This document shows, in pieces, positions 47,801-62,360 of a stretch of DNA of 64,000 nt (the stretch's first letter is position 1; every line of letters begins with the position of its first letter). The notes below the pieces were generated by a model. The model was given only the letters and a program-made list of their open reading frames with translations, ran no database searches and had not been told where the DNA came from. Source of the stretch: Absidia repens (lineage: Eukaryota > Mucoromycota > Mucoromycetes > Mucorales > Cunninghamellaceae); assembly GCA_002105175.1 (NCBI GenBank), contig MCGE01000038.1, positions 1-64,000 of the forward strand, written 5' to 3'. Both the position numbers and the translations under genes were made by a program.

Positions 47801-48428
47801 AACGCAATACATCGAGACCTTTGGAGTGGAAGACACTAGCTTCAGAGCTACGAGCATATTCCGCCAACACAGCCGCCATACGTTCAATAAAAGGTTGTAC
47901 CAATCCATCATAAGTATCACAAATATCAGCCAATTCATCAAAGTATTCTTCAATATTTCCTTGACCACCGAAAATAGCAAAAATCTTGGCTTCACCGCGT
48001 TGAGCAGCAGCAAAAAGAGCGGATTGCGCAGGTTTGGCTTCTTCAGCAGTAATGATTTGATGTTTCTTGAGCACCACCAAAGCACCAAAGTAAGCTTGTA
48101 AGACCACCTTCTTGGCATCAATGGACAAGGATCGAGTGATGGCGTGGACATTGTTGTTCTTGAGATACTGAGCACCAAAATCGACAAAGACAGTTCTTGC
48201 TACAGGAAGGAACTGTTCTTCTTTGGAAGCACGTTGGCATGCAAATCGGAGGAAGCGAGCAGACAATTCAATATCAGGGACTTCATCTTCAATCTGATCA
48301 GTTTGGAGAGGGAATTCTTCACGAAGTTGTTCAGCCAAAACCCAAATGTCAGCAGGTACTAAGACAGAGACTTCAGTGTTGTTTTGCTTCACGGAAAGAG
48401 GGCGGAGTGCTTGAGGTTTATGTTCCAT
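35859..48428 (-). CDS. Fused type I fatty acid synthase (beta-alpha, FAS1-FAS2)
   Basis: Ten exons, with clean GT-AG junctions that I traced in frame, encode about 3,943 residues in one gene. Domains with approximate residues: acetyltransferase with GHSQG (Ser about 266); enoyl reductase with [12 protein letters not shown] (about 740); MaoC dehydratase [13 protein letters not shown] (about 1573); malonyl/palmitoyl transferase [13 protein letters not shown] (about 1682) and [11 protein letters not shown] (about 1822); an Ala/Pro linker; one acyl carrier domain with DLVGGKST (Ser about 2245); ketoreductase [15 protein letters not shown] (about 2731); ketosynthase with NACATS (Cys about 3351), [10 protein letters not shown] and GHPKG; and a C-terminal phosphopantetheinyl transferase VDVELTSS and [11 protein letters not shown]. 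The fusion point lies inside the MPT (about 41740-41800), where yeast FAS1 ends and FAS2 begins. One base appears to be missing near 36753 (see findings). It makes saturated acyl-CoA in the cytosol. Confidence 0.95.
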
Positions 48429-49503
48429 GGTAATAGATTAGTAGACAAGGGGAGGGGAGGAGGTGAAAAATGTATAACTAGGTTGAATGTATGAATATAT
48501 ATAATATATGTATATAATAAAGGGTAGATCAAATGAGTATGTTGGAAGTAAAAAAAAAAAGTAAGAGAATAAAGTATCAAAGAGTAATCTATCCAAGTAA
48601 TCAGAAAAAAGTTAGTTGGGGTACACAAGAGAACGATATGCTAGGTTTTTTTTTTTTTGTTTTTTTTTGACATGTATCGACATTACCTTTTGGGCGTCAA
48701 GTAAATTGTGTGTGTGTGTGTGTATATGTGTGTATCAACTTAACGCTTTGAAGAATAACTTTTTGATAAAAAAAGGAAGTAATTGTCTTTTTCCCAACAA
48801 CAAAGATAATAAAAGAAAAGAAAGATTTCAATTCGCTCAAGAAAAATATTTTTTAATGTCAAAGTGTCTTCCCCCCCATCAAAAAAAAATCCCCCCTACA
48901 TTTTTAAAGTTCCGCCATCGCCATCCTAAATGATTGTATATTTTGCACTGTATAAACAATTTGCTTTTTTGGGTACCTTTTCAACCCCAAAATGATAAAA
49001 GTACGACTACCCCCTTCTCTGGTACCAGCTTCATCCATCACCCACCTTTACGCCCCAAAATTTATTCAAATACTTCGTCAACGATTATATGATACCACGT
49101 ATAAATATTCATATACGTAGTGCCCACAATCCCCACTCGTATCACTATCGGTGTTCCAAACCCTCCCAATGAAACATTTTACCTCAATGTCGCTTTGTCC
49201 ACATAAATGCAAATCAAAAATGTCGTATGAATGCGGCAGGTAGATCAACTCATCACTGTGCTTCAACGCCTTTTTTTTTTTTGGTCAACATTGGTTCAAC
49301 CTCAAATCTGATGCATTGAATATTATAATAGTAGAATGGTCTCTCTAATATGATCCGGTAACGGACAATAACAATAAAAAAAAAAATAAAAAAAAAAGCT
49401 TTTTGAAGCCAAAAACCCATGGCATAAAAAAAAAAAGAGTGAAAAAAAAATTGTGTAACCCAACCCTTTTTTCCCTTTTTCTTTCAGCAATTTTTTTATT
49501 CTT
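48429..49503. promoter_or_regulatory. Divergent promoter region, fatty acid synthase / RING gene
   Basis: About 1.07 kb between divergent starts, with a (GT)n tract at 48708-48722, poly(T) and poly(A) blocks and several C-rich runs. It must contain the fatty acid synthase promoter; I could not identify a specific regulator site. Short open frames here are low-complexity. Confidence 0.45.
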
Positions 49504-51138
49504 ATGCTGCCCCACACTTTTCCTTTTCTTGAATTTTTGTTGGTCTTTTATCAATGGCAAACGGTTACCAAGGCACAGTCACTGACAAATGCTGTATTTT
49601 GGCAAACCCCAGTCGTTTTTAATACCTCTGATCCTCTGGACCAAGGCAGTGTGGTAGATAGTGATTCGCGTTTGGCAGTTTCTCAAGACTTTCAAGTAAT
49701 CAATACTGGGGCCGACGCTGACTATGAACATAAGGTAAATAGATAAAGTAGACGTCTGAAACTCACTACTGACTTTGGTAACTATTTTATTTGAAGCGAC
49801 TCTTGATAGATATGTCCAATGGTTGCAGTAATAGCACGAACTTGTCAGCGATACAACAATGGAACGATCAACTACTCACTTCATCAGTGACACAATCTCT
49901 ACCAAAAATGGCCTTGATTGAACGTGGCGAATGTACTTGGAATCGCAAAGTGTCAGCCGTGAACTACCTTTCCATACTTTATCATCTCAACATTCAAGCC
50001 ATGCTGATTTACGACAACAATACCCACGGTTTTTCCAATACCTCATTTGAATTGCAGCCAATCGGTACAGGCGAACCTCTCAAGCAAGCCCATTTCAACA
50101 ACAACAACACGCCGCTACCAGCAAGTCGAAATATTACTCATATGGATGATAATGATCTGTTTCGGAATACAAGTAACGCCAGCAATAGCAGTAGCAACTA
50201 TCTTTCTGTGTACTTCACCACGAACGACCATGGTCGTTATTTAAAACGGCTGAATCCATCCTATTCATCTTATAGCTCTTCTTCAGCAAAAAACAGCACT
50301 TTCAAACTTAATCTACACCAATTTTATCAAATCACCCCCTACTTATCAATCACTTTGTTGAACAGCAATCAAAATGACGATGGGGACAACAATGCTGGTG
50401 GTGGCTTCTCAAATCTGTTGGCTACTAGCAAAGGGTACCTATCATACATCATTGCTCTTGTGGCGGTGTTTCTCATAGGTAACAAAGGGCAAAATATAGC
50501 ATAGTACAAACAATGCTGACTTACTTTTTTCTTTTGTGGTGATTGTAAACGGCGATTAGGTGTTATCTTTTTACGGTGGTGGAGGCTACGGCGAATGCGG
50601 CGACAGGTGGCGGTAGAAAATGGACAAGCGTTACATGCCGATTATATTTTACAATCTCGAACGGACCAGGTCGATCCTCTACCAGTACCAATGGTAAATG
50701 CTTTGCCCATTGTTTACTACTCGGTCGATACAATCAATAATGCCACATGCGTTATTTGCCTGGATGATTATGTGGAAAATAAAAGTCAAGTACGAATGCT
50801 TCCTTGCCGACATGGATTTTGTGTCCTATGCATAGGTAAAAAATTGGGTATTCAGAGTATTCGTCGGAAGAGAGAAACTTACTTTTTATTTTACCTTAGA
50901 TCCTTGGCTTACCCAAAAATCTACCTTCTGTCCTATTTGCAAACATGATTGTCTTCCTCCTGATCAACGAGAACAACGAGAACAGCGACAATACAATACA
51001 ACTTCTTCTGGAAACCATAATAACATTGACATATCGGATGCAACTACCACTTTAGAAAACGGGCCACGAACAGTTATTCCACACCGGAACAGTAGTGACC
51101 ACAATTCCTACACTCCTTCCATCAACTCTCATCACTAG
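49504..51138 (+). CDS. PA-TM-RING E3 ubiquitin ligase (RNF13-like)
   Basis: Four exons from ATG 49504 to TAG 51138 encode about 460 residues. There is a signal peptide (MLPHTFPFLEFLLVFYQWQT), a lumenal protease-associated domain (MALIERGECTWNRKVSAV, then NIQAMLIYDN) rich in potential N-glycosylation sites, one membrane segment (YLSYIIALVAVFLIGVIFL) followed by a basic stop-transfer sequence, and a cytosolic RING: CVICLDDYVENKSQVRMLPC, RHGFCVLCIDPWL and FCPICKHDC. This is the layout of endosomal/vacuolar PA-TM-RING ligases. The position that is His in most of them (H2 type) is Cys here, giving a C3HC4 ring. The tail is polar (QREQREQRQ). The RING is split by an intron after CVLCI. Confidence 0.88.
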
Positions 51139-52496
51139 TTATAGAATCAATATGTACTTTTTTTATTAATATATACATGCATTTACATTACTACTACTAT
51201 TTTTATTTAGATATTTACTCTTTACTTACATAATAAACTTATTTACACCTAGTCGGACTTCTACATTTATATATTCCTTACTAAATTATTATGGGGGCGG
51301 TTGTGTGGACTATGGGAAACGGGACATGGTGTATATAAGGTTTTTTGGATAAATATTAATGAGTATGATTGACTAAGAGGTATACGGTTGATGAGGATGA
51401 TGGACTTGAGAGGCATTTTAGGCTATGCTGCGGAGAGATGAAGGCGTGGCTGGTGTGCTAAAGGCATAAAGCATGAAATTTACTGACTTCTTTTTTTTAG
51501 CTGGTCAGAGAGAATCAGCAATGAATTTTTTGGTCTTTTTTTTTTATGATTGATTAACCATGGTGTATCCTCTATCACAAATACACATGTGTAACAAAGA
51601 CATACTCGAGGGAAAGGATATACTTATTAATCTACGTAAAATATTGATATGAATTACATTGCACCAAACTTTTGGACTCAATGCTACGAATCGAGAGAAA
51701 TTTGCAGCAATAACTAATAGATGTGACAAAAGAAGAAATATGGGGAAAGGCACGAAAAAGGGAATTTTTTTATTTTTAGCCAACGGAGTATGTATGCTAC
51801 GGATTGACATGATACAACTTTATTGATATGATTTTGGCTTTGAGTTTGACTTCAATTACACACTACTTTTCAAAATGTATATCAAGTCATTACCATCTGA
51901 ATGGGACCAGTGGCAAAGCATGAATGGAACCTGTCCCCTGACCAGGTGACATTGATGCCAAGATAGATAATACTCTGATTCCTTTTGTATTGCCTCATTT
52001 GCCTGTGACACCAATTAAGAAGTAACAAGAGTTTTGATGGTGGCGGAACTCTTCACGAAACTATAACTACAGAGAAATGATTTTATTGTTATTGTTAACT
52101 ATTATTACTGCGGAAAATAATTATATACAATGTAAGTTATATCGAATTCATATTTATAGTTAAATGATAAACGAAAAGGATCCTTTTGGATATCGGGTCT
52201 AATCGTCCGACGGATATTTTAGGAAATGCAGACTGTGGCGCAAATAGAAACACTCGCCTCCCCAAAAACGTCACTACTTAGTAACAAAGCTAAAAAGTAA
52301 CGGTTGGGTCATATATACTTTGAAAAAAAGATGTGGTGTTGGTTTGATTTGCGGAGATTCAACCGTCTAATTTTTTATTTTTTCTTTGGCTCTAACTGAA
52401 CTTGTTTTTCCTTTCCTTCTTTTTTTTCATCTCGAACTCTTTTTCTTTTATATTTTTCATCTATTATACACTCTATCTTATTCTTACACATAAAAC
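51139..52496. other. Gene-free spacer
   Basis: About 1.36 kb with AATAAA for the RING gene near 51231, then AT-rich sequence without a convincing reading frame. The last 200 bp, strongly pyrimidine-rich (CTTTCCTTCTTTTTTTTCATC region), is the promoter and leader of the Rho GTPase gene. Confidence 0.5.
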
Positions 52497-53852
<1,356 letters not shown>

Positions 53853-54264
53853 ATAGATTCCCCTCCCATACATCCTCCCCTCTATCTCTTATCTTTTTAT
53901 TACTTTCGTTTTACAACCATCCCGTTATTTTGGCTGTTATTGTCAGTTCATTCCCCTTCTATTTTTTTTTATCTGTTGGTCTTACACCACACTCTTTAGT
54001 ATTGTTACTATGTCTCTTCTTATCAATTACCATTTAATAAAATCCTTTTTTATGCAAATCAACTGTTTTTATTTGGTGTCAACAAAACTCAACCAAGTCA
54101 TATATGTCCTTATAAAGAATATTGGTTTCATTGCAGACAGAGCTCGTGATTGCAGCATTTGAAAATGTTTATAAAATTGGTTTTACTCCACTTTTATTTC
54201 TCGCTCTCTTTCTCTCCTGTATATATAAATATATATATATTAATTTCTTCTAGTTTTTTAACTC
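53853..54264. other. Spacer between Rho1 and caleosin genes
   Basis: Rho1 3' end with AATAAA at 54036, then the promoter of the caleosin gene with a (TA)n tract near 54220-54240. No gene is visible. Confidence 0.5.
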
Positions 54265-56569
54265 ATGTCATCTAATGAGCGTAAGTCAAATTGATATTTT
54301 TGTTCCTGAATACCATTGAAAATTTCTAACCTTCTCATTGTTTTATAGATTTTGTCACTACTACTACAACGGCCAACAGTGTAAGTGGTCACGATATGTG
54401 AAAAATTTGAATGGATTTTTGATTATTATTCTTTTCTCTCTTCTAGGCTTTGGAAAAGCACGTCAAATTTTGGGATCGGAAAAATAAAGGATACATTACA
54501 CCTGTAGACACTGTTTTTGGTAATTTAAAAAAATCGGCATATGAATACTCAAAAGTTTTCCCTCGTCTAACTTTTCTTTTCTCTCCCACTATCTTTTTTC
54601 TAGGATTCATCAATCTCGGATATGGTCTTGTCATTAGCGTTACACTAGGCACTTTTCTTGGTATTTTATTCTCTTATTCTACTCAGGACTCTTGGATTCC
54701 GGACGTTTTGTGTCGAACACGTACTGCAAAACTGCAAAAGGTATGTAATAAACTAGTCCAAATGACCTCGTTCAGCTTCTGATCTTCCCTCTGTTTTTCT
54801 CTCTTCAGGATTTAAAAGGCGAACCCTATGATTCGGTTGGACAACTGGACCTGGAACTCTTTGAAAACCTCTTTTCAAAGCACGCAAAGTCAGATATTAG
54901 TGGCAAGACAATTACGATCAAGGAGCTCTTGGAATGGAACGAGTCAACATACAAGGATCCTTTGACCTGGTAAGGCTTTTTTCTTTTTTTCTTCTTTGGT
55001 AGTTACAGAAAATGAACTATATATTAGCGAACAAAATGACTGACAGTGGTTGTGATAACTATAGGTCTGCAACGGCACTGGAATGGATGGCTATCTACAT
55101 TTTAGTGGGAAGCAAGGGTGTTGTGAAAAAAGAAGATATCCAGGCCGCTTATGATGTAAGTTAGAACAAACACAAACAAACAAACAAAACGGCAAGATAC
55201 ATGAAAGACACCTGTTGAACGTGTCATCAAAACAAACAATATGAACCTGACCATTTTGCTAATTTGTATTATTTTGGAATGCGAATCATCTTAGGGCACC
55301 TTATTTTATCAAGTACGTGACCGAAACAGACGCCATCGAACTATTATTCAAGGTACAACAGCTGATAACAACAACAACAACCTCAATGTCTCAGGTGTAA
55401 AGGTTTCGAAATCTTATGTCCGTCAATTGGAATCCCAAGTCAGCAATGCCATCAATGTTTTACCTCGCAATACTGTCTCGTTACTGGATACAAGACTACG
55501 ACATTGGCTCTCCTTTGTGCAGCAAAATAAACAACAACCTGAAATACAAACTCAATCCATTTTGAAGGGTGTGCCTACTCCTGTTCCCACTCGTCGTCCT
55601 CTTTTCTCTAGTACTGGTGATGAAATGGATGATGCAACTGATACATCTTATGAACCCTCTCCTCTTATCAATGGCGGGCTAACTGGTGTGATGGGTATCA
55701 ACATATTGGATCATGCAGTGCCTTTGACTGGTGTGCAAAACTTTGATAACACCATTGGAAATAATGACAATGGCGAGGTTGTTGGACTCTCCGGTATGAA
55801 AGCTTACTCGGCAAAAGATGATGGTGATATTGGTGACAACATTGTTCACGATGAATATGGCTCGGGTGTCGATAATTTGGCTTCTAGTATGACGGGTATT
55901 CGTTCCGAAAAAGATGACGATTATCATGGCAATCCACACATAAATTGGCTTCATATTGGGCAACTGACTGGTGTATCACCCTCCACATCGGCTACTACTA
56001 ACTTTTCTGGTCAGCAACAAAACAGCAACATGGATGACATAGGCGCGCATGATGATTTTGACACACAACCGATGGTTTTCCATGGTGATGAAGGCCGAAA
56101 CGTTTCCACCCCACCTCTTACTGAAAACAGTTCTGTAACCTCTGACATGGATGGCATTGTAGAAGACGGAAGTGATACTTCAAAGGATCATGAAGAACTG
56201 AACAACAAGACTACCCTGAACACCAATAGCAACAAGAAGAAAAACAAGAAGAATAAAAAGAAGAAGAACAAACAACAACAACAGCAACAGCAACCACCGA
56301 CACCTCCAGCAAAAGACGATAGTATCATCCAAGAACAAGAAAAAAAATCACCATCTGTGGCACCATCAACTCCTCCTTTTACAGGTAGCCCAAGCTCTCA
56401 TGAATACAACGATGCAGGTGATGATGATGATGATTTACCTGCTTCTCCTAGTGACATTGCGGACCAAAACGAACAAAATACGGCTTCCAATGACACCACT
56501 CTGAAAAAAACATTCCCTCAGCACTCTTCTTGGACCTCTATGACTGATGTTGTATCAAACGATAACTGA
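54265..56569 (+). CDS. Caleosin with long C-terminal extension
   Basis: The ATG at 54265 begins MSSNEHFVTTTTTANS over two tiny exons. Next is LEKHVKFWDRKNKGYITP, whose DRKNKGYITPVD is the single EF-hand loop of caleosins, then a membrane-dipping hairpin (FINLGYGLVISVTLGTFLGI), DLKGEPYDSVGQLDLELFEN, LEWMAIYILVGSKGVVKKED and YDGTLFYQVRDRNRRHRT. Caleosins sit on lipid droplets, and many have haem-dependent peroxygenase activity. The expected His ligands are not all obvious here, so activity is uncertain. After about residue 200 comes an extension of roughly 390 residues, acidic and Asn/Ser-rich with recurring LTGV, a Lys-rich then Gln-rich block (KKNKKNKKKKNKQQQ) and a Pro/Ser tail. Ordinary fungal caleosins are about 200-300 residues. 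Confidence 0.85.
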
Positions 56570-57157
56570 CTCGTTCTAGTGATAATGTAGTTGACATCCA
56601 CATTATCTATATATATAGCATAGTTGATATATCACCTTATATAGTATAGTATGACCTTTTCCCTCTGCCTTTCCACAGTCTCTTTTTTTTTCTTATTAGC
56701 TTTATACTATTTTTTTTTTTTTTTTTTTATTCACAAATCAACTCAAATAAAAAATTTAATACTTTGAAATTGAAGAATGTAGCATACGCCGCAAAAAATG
56801 ATATTCTCCTTAATATTTCTTTTTTGTCATATCTTTGTGCCTAGCTTTATATAACAAACCAAACCGAATGAAGTTCAATTCAATGAAATTGAATAACATC
56901 AATATTTCGACAACGTATATAAATACACTGTGTTTTTTATTTTATAGTCTTTGAAAAAAAAAAAAAAAAAAAATACATCACGTAAATGAGGAGTAGAAAT
57001 ATCAGATAGAGAGGCATGATGGATCAAAAAGAATAAGATATATATATATATATATAAAAACATAATATACAAAGTCAAAGAAAAGTAAATAGTATAAAAT
57101 AAACATGCGACAAACAAAAAATCATAATAATACTACTAACTACTAATAATATTCTAT
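56570..57157. other. Convergent 3' flanks
   Basis: Space between the ends of the caleosin and PP2C genes, with T-runs (56712-56728), a run of about 20 A (56953-56972) and a (TA)n tract (57039-57056). No gene is visible. Confidence 0.5.
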
Positions 57158-58978
57158 CTATGCTGGTCCGTCCAGTTTAGCATCAGAGGTATTGGGTTCA
57201 GTCTTGTCCGATTTCTCCGCTACATCTATTTGACGGATATTTCATGAAGAAAGGGAAGAGGTCAGATTGGACATGAAAACAGATGACTAGAATATGTGGA
57301 TGTTTGTGTTTTTACCTTCAGTATTTGCCTTGGATTGTTTATTGTCGTCAAAAGCCACCACTTCAGACGTCTTGACAAAGCTTGAGGCCATCTGGTCATA
57401 CCATTCTTCAGGGGATTTACCGTTCAACAGGGCAACGATGATGACAGTCATATTGTCACAGCCATAGCCACCCACATCAGTTTCGCTAGCCAAACAGTGA
57501 TCCATCATTGTTTCACAGATTTCCTTGAGATCCTTCTTATCGCCCAATCCTGCACGCACAAAGTTGACTGCTTCTTGGTTCGTCATACAATCCCAAATGC
57601 CTATGTATAACAAAGAAAAAAATCAATATTTATAATAGAGGCAAGGAATATTTCTTACCATCGCAGGCAACAATAATGAAGTCATCTTTTTCGGTGATAC
57701 GATGTTCAGTAACATCCGGTTCAGCTATTTTGATATATATTTAAGTTTTTTCAGTGAGTAGAAATAAAAATAAAAACCGCTTTACTGCTTAACATTTTCT
57801 TGGCATCCATCACCATCGTCAATCCCCCTTTCGCTACCCGATGAAATCCGTCCTATTTATCTTACCAGTAACAGCTTGTTCTTCGGGAGAGAGATCACCC
57901 CTCTGTTTAAATTCAAAATCTCCAAGGGCTCTAGATAAGGCCAGGTTACCTAAAAAAAAAAAAAAAAAAAAAAAAAAAGCATGTTCAATCCTTATTTTTT
58001 TCAAGCCAGTATTCTCCTCCTCACTCGCACACACACACAACATCCCTATTTTACATACCATTGACACGGCCAAATTCGACATGACCTCCAGCATTCTTAA
58101 TCCGTTGCGTTTCCTTATCGTTGGTGGGTTTATGATCTTCAGATAGAGCAATGGCGCGGCCACTGACACATAACACCGCTCTTGAATCACCAGCATTTGC
58201 CTAAAGTATATAGAGTAACAAATAGTTAGTATGGCATTATCCTTTTTTTTTTTTTTTACTAGTAACCTTTGTGTCTTACCACAAACAAAACATTGTCCTT
58301 GGTGATCAAAGCCGAAACGGCAGTACAGCCGGAAGGGACGTGTTCTTGCAGAGGGTCTATAAAACAAAAGGTCAGTTACGATAAAAAAAAAAAAAAGATT
58401 CTATAGGAGATTTATGGGGCATGAATCTTACCAGCGCGCAAATCTTCATCGATTCCTAGATATCCTTGTTTCAAAGCTTCCCGGACCTTGTTTTCACGAA
58501 ACGCGTCACCATCCATCACCCTATGGTGAAGATGCTCACCGCTGTATTTTGCCACTTCCGAGCCTATCATCCAAATAATCAGAGTAGCGTAGAAATAGAA
58601 AAAGATCGAGAACGCAGGCACAAAAAAAAAAGCAATGAATGAGAGGATTTTAACAGAAATAGGTTCGCCTTGATATCAGATGATGTCTACCTACCGCCAT
58701 GTCCATCAAAAACAGCAAAGAAACTTGTTTTTGTGTCCTTGTATTCGGGAATAGTTGTGTGTGCATCCTCCATTGCTACGGTACAAGATATTATATCAGG
58801 TATTAGTTATTCAGAGAGACAAAATGTTTCCAGATCGCTACTATACATGTATGTTCTTGGCTTACTTATTCTCCATCCCTGCATACCAGATGCAGCGTAC
58901 ATGACACGGTGATCTTTGCCCACAGTGGAATGTTTTTCAGTGATAGGTTCGGATAACGTTTGACCCATGCTGTATAAA
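57158..58978 (-). CDS. Protein phosphatase 2C (Ptc2/Ptc3 type)
   Basis: About eight exons encode about 350 residues from the ATG at 58978 ([14 protein letters not shown]) to TAG at 57158. The first Gly after Met suggests N-myristoylation. PP2C motifs in order: [112 protein letters not shown] and [15 protein letters not shown]. The metal-binding Asp residues in GDG(H)G, GDSR, DGIWD and DN are present. Close yeast relatives Ptc2/Ptc3 dampen stress MAP kinase (Hog1) and checkpoint kinase signalling; that role is inferred by family. Introns contain long A/T runs. The last exon encodes an acidic tail. Confidence 0.93.
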
Positions 58979-59017
58979 TATTTTATAAATTAAAGAAGTG
59001 AAAGGCAATTTTTTTAC

Positions 59018-59048
<31 letters not shown>

Positions 59049-59181
59049 GAGGTGAGAGAAAGAAAAGAATAAAAATATCTCTATTCATATGCCTTCCAAG
59101 AGGGAAAAATTGACCGGAGTTGGATATATTTGGGCATGCTGGGCTCTATATTAGGGAGGGGTGGGCTGGACCGGTTTGTAC

Positions 59182-59219
<38 letters not shown>

Positions 59220-60134
59220 TCCGTCTGTAGTTTCTGCATTATCATTATTCTAAAAATCATTCTCTTTAACAAGATTGCATTCTATTTCGTCGTCAATTTT
59301 ATCATGAATAAATAGTAGTCGATACAATTACTTTGTACCATTTGTCACATGGTATTCGGTGGGTTGGGGGAATAATCTTTAAAGGGAAGTCTAGTTGAGG
59401 GGTCTTTGGTCGGCATTTGCTTAGGACCGTGATACCAATTACCTTTCTGGTTCTCAAATGTGAACATTTCTTTGATCAATCCTTTTTCACAAGAGACAGC
59501 CTATAATTCAATATCATGGATGCATTATACTTTGTCAACTACCTTCTTTTTTTTTCACTCCTCGACTTGCAAAATGAACAAGGAAATACTTTGATGATAT
59601 CTCTTTTGTGTGTTCCTGGGGTCCCGAGCTGAGGCCTAAAAAAAAAACACTGAACGAATGATGATGCCTGTTGTTGAATAACCCTGGCCTTTCGATACCT
59701 AATAGGTGATGACCAAATTACAAACCACGAAACTGAATGATACTTCGGAAATGCCAGTAAAATAATATACATAAGTTGGTGTGGTTCAAAAAAAAATGTC
59801 CACGATATTTTGAAAGCAATAGTCGTAGGGCCAGGTTCGCTTTGCAGGCCTATTTTTTTCATTGCGCTGTTTGAAGTTCACAATGACTTTTTACGCGCGC
59901 CAGTTGTATGTAGAAAGCACTGCCAAATGTTCTAAAACGATATCATAGCTGCACACACAATACAACCTAGATTTATTCATGTAATTAATTGCTCGAGCAG
60001 AAATATGGCTATTTTTTGTATTATAAATGATCCAAGACCGCTCATCAGTTTCGGGGGCACTAAAAGGAAGGTAGTCACTGTGAGTGAATTAGAGAGTAAA
60101 TGTTCAGTAGGACACTCACAAAACAGCTACAATA
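58979..60134. other. Gene-free spacer
   Basis: Contains a run of about 27 A (59020-59046) in the PP2C leader, an (ATT)n microsatellite at about 59184-59217 and mixed AT-rich sequence. No gene is recognisable. Confidence 0.5.
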
Positions 60135-60785
60135 TCGATGGTCCGATAGGTCAGAGAATGATTAACAAAAAGATACATTTTATTGAAGTACAATGGTAAG
60201 CACAACACTATAGGTATGGGTTTTATTATAACGCTGGGTTTAATGGAGGAAGCATGAGGGCAACTAAAGTGAGAGTTGATGAGTAGTCAACATTAAGCTA
60301 ATGGGACTATTGTAAAATGGAGTCTAATATACTGTACTGTACAGTGCAACAAAAAGACTAAAGGCATATTTGTTAATGAAGCGCAAAAACCCTCAACACT
60401 AATCAAAAAAGGTTGTTGTCAGTAAAAAATAGGATCTATTTCGCAAGACATGGAGATACTAATGAGACATATTTCATTAAAACAAGTAGAAAAAGACATA
60501 GTTTATTCAGACATAGATATAAACTAAGGATAAGCTAATACTAAACTAAGCTAATGAAGACTTCAAAAAGCCAACTGATGGTTGTTCTACAACCTGGATT
60601 TAAAATGAAAGGGTTTCCCCATGCATGTTAATCCCTGAGCTGAACCCCCTTCTAAACTAGTCCTGACACTAATCTATGATCACCCTGAGCTCCAAAACGT
60701 TAAATGGTAAAGAGGAAATGGAAAGAAAGAGACTGAAAAAAAAATGGGAGGGATTAATATTCTGTGTGCGGGATTTGAAATATTT
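60135..60785 (-). repeat. Dispersed repeat, copy D
   Basis: Full-length copy: CGATGGTCCGATAGG start, GATACATTTTATTGAAG (about 60171) and GACATAGTTTATTCAGAC (about 60496), core AAAATGAAAGGGTTTCCCCA (about 60602-60621), CCTGAGCTGAACCCCC and CTAAACTAGTCCTGACAC, purine-rich block, end GTGTGCGGGATTTGAAAT (about 60763-60780). Confidence 0.85.
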
Positions 60786-62029
60786 TCATCGTTCAGGGTT
60801 TTTTTTTTATTTTCAAAAAAAGGACCCGTAAACGCTTTTTTTTTTCAGAATCCCTAGTAGTAAAAACATAAAACATATAATGTGATGATGGACACGCTTA
60901 CGACACATCATATCACCAAACAATAAAAAGCATTCATAAAAGGATCCCTCCCTAGTTTGTTTAATGTGCATTCAATAATATCGATATCAATAGACGTGAA
61001 TACCCGAAAAAAAACTTTTCATTACCATAAATCAAAATGTTATATTTGACAATTTCAACATCCATCCAATGAAATACATGGAAAGAGCATGGCTAAATGG
61101 TTTTGCCACAGTGGAAAAAAAAATCGGTCAATCAATTTTAATCAATAAAAGGCCATATTTTTTGATTAAAATTGATTGAATTGATTGAAACTGATTGAAT
61201 ATTGATTGAACATGTCGCCTATGTCAACGGAAGATTCAGTTGATGTATATTTTTACAAATATACCCCAATCAGGCAATAGATGAAGATATTGTATGAGTC
61301 ATCTTTTTACAAACACCCCCTCCCCTCTTCCCCCTTCATACGAGTATTCACAAATACAACATGTCTACTGTGAGTATTTCTCTTCCACAACACAACACTA
61401 CTATATCCAACAAAAAGCAATATAATACATACCCTACAAAAACAACACATACCCTACAATAGATAAACAACACATATCCCTCAAAGAATAATATATTTAA
61501 CACGAAAACAACACACGTATTCCACAAAAACAACGTACACAAATATTTTTTTTCAAATGTGATTTTCTTTATTGCAGTGATAACATGATAAAATAGACAG
61601 TAATAGTAAAATAAAAGACAATTTATAGTAACATATAAGAGATGAAGAGGATACTAAGATGAAGGGGCAGATGATAGGAATGATGTGCACACTAAATAAT
61701 GGGAATTAAGTTCACTAGTGTGGAGAGGGGATGATGGAGATGAGCACTAAAGTAAAAAAAAAAAAAAAAGACGAAAGAGAAGGAAAGAGAGGAATTTTAT
61801 AGCACTCTTATCATATTCCTCACAGTAGCCCGATGATTCAATCCCCGCCATTATTTTTTATTTACTTTATTTTATTCTTATTTTTTATATTGCTTCTTCT
61901 TCCTTTTTTTTTTTTTTTTTTTATCATCACCCTAGCCATCATGGATTTCTTGTAAGGTGTTTTTGTTTTTTGAATAGGTAACTGCTATGAACCATTCCAA
62001 CCAGCAACCGGTGATGTTTGTTTGTCTCT

Positions 62030-62360
62030 TTTGTTCATCTCTGTTGACAGCCCGGTAAGCATCTGAAAGTAGAACCCCCAAAAAAAAAGGCATTCTCACT
62101 TATCACTTCTGCCTTTTTATCCTTTAGAGCTGTACATTGCTCTTGTCTTTTTTCTTCATCTCTGTTTACAACCCGGTAAGTATCTGAATGTATACCCCCC
62201 CAAAAAAAGGCATTCTCACATATCACTTCTGCCTTTTCTTCATTTCTGTTTACAGCCCGGTAAACATCTGAATGTAGAACCTCCCCCCAAAAAAAAAGGC
62301 ATTCTCACTTATACTTGTCTTTTTATCCTTTAGAGCTGCACATTACTTTTGTCATCTTTT
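62030..62360 (+). repeat. Three tandem repeats of about 90-120 bp with splice-like sites
   Basis: Each unit reads TTCAT(C/T)TCTGTT(T/G)ACA(G/A), then CCCGGTAA, ATCTGAA, a C-run and A-run, GGCATTCTCAC and, in two units, ATCCTTTAGAGCTG(T/C)ACATT. Unit starts are about 62033, 62155 and 62241. Confidence 0.8.

Noticed and set aside
58910..58935. CCCACAGTGGAA resembling the CACTA-like terminus
   Set aside because: It lies in PP2C coding sequence and has no inverted partner nearby.
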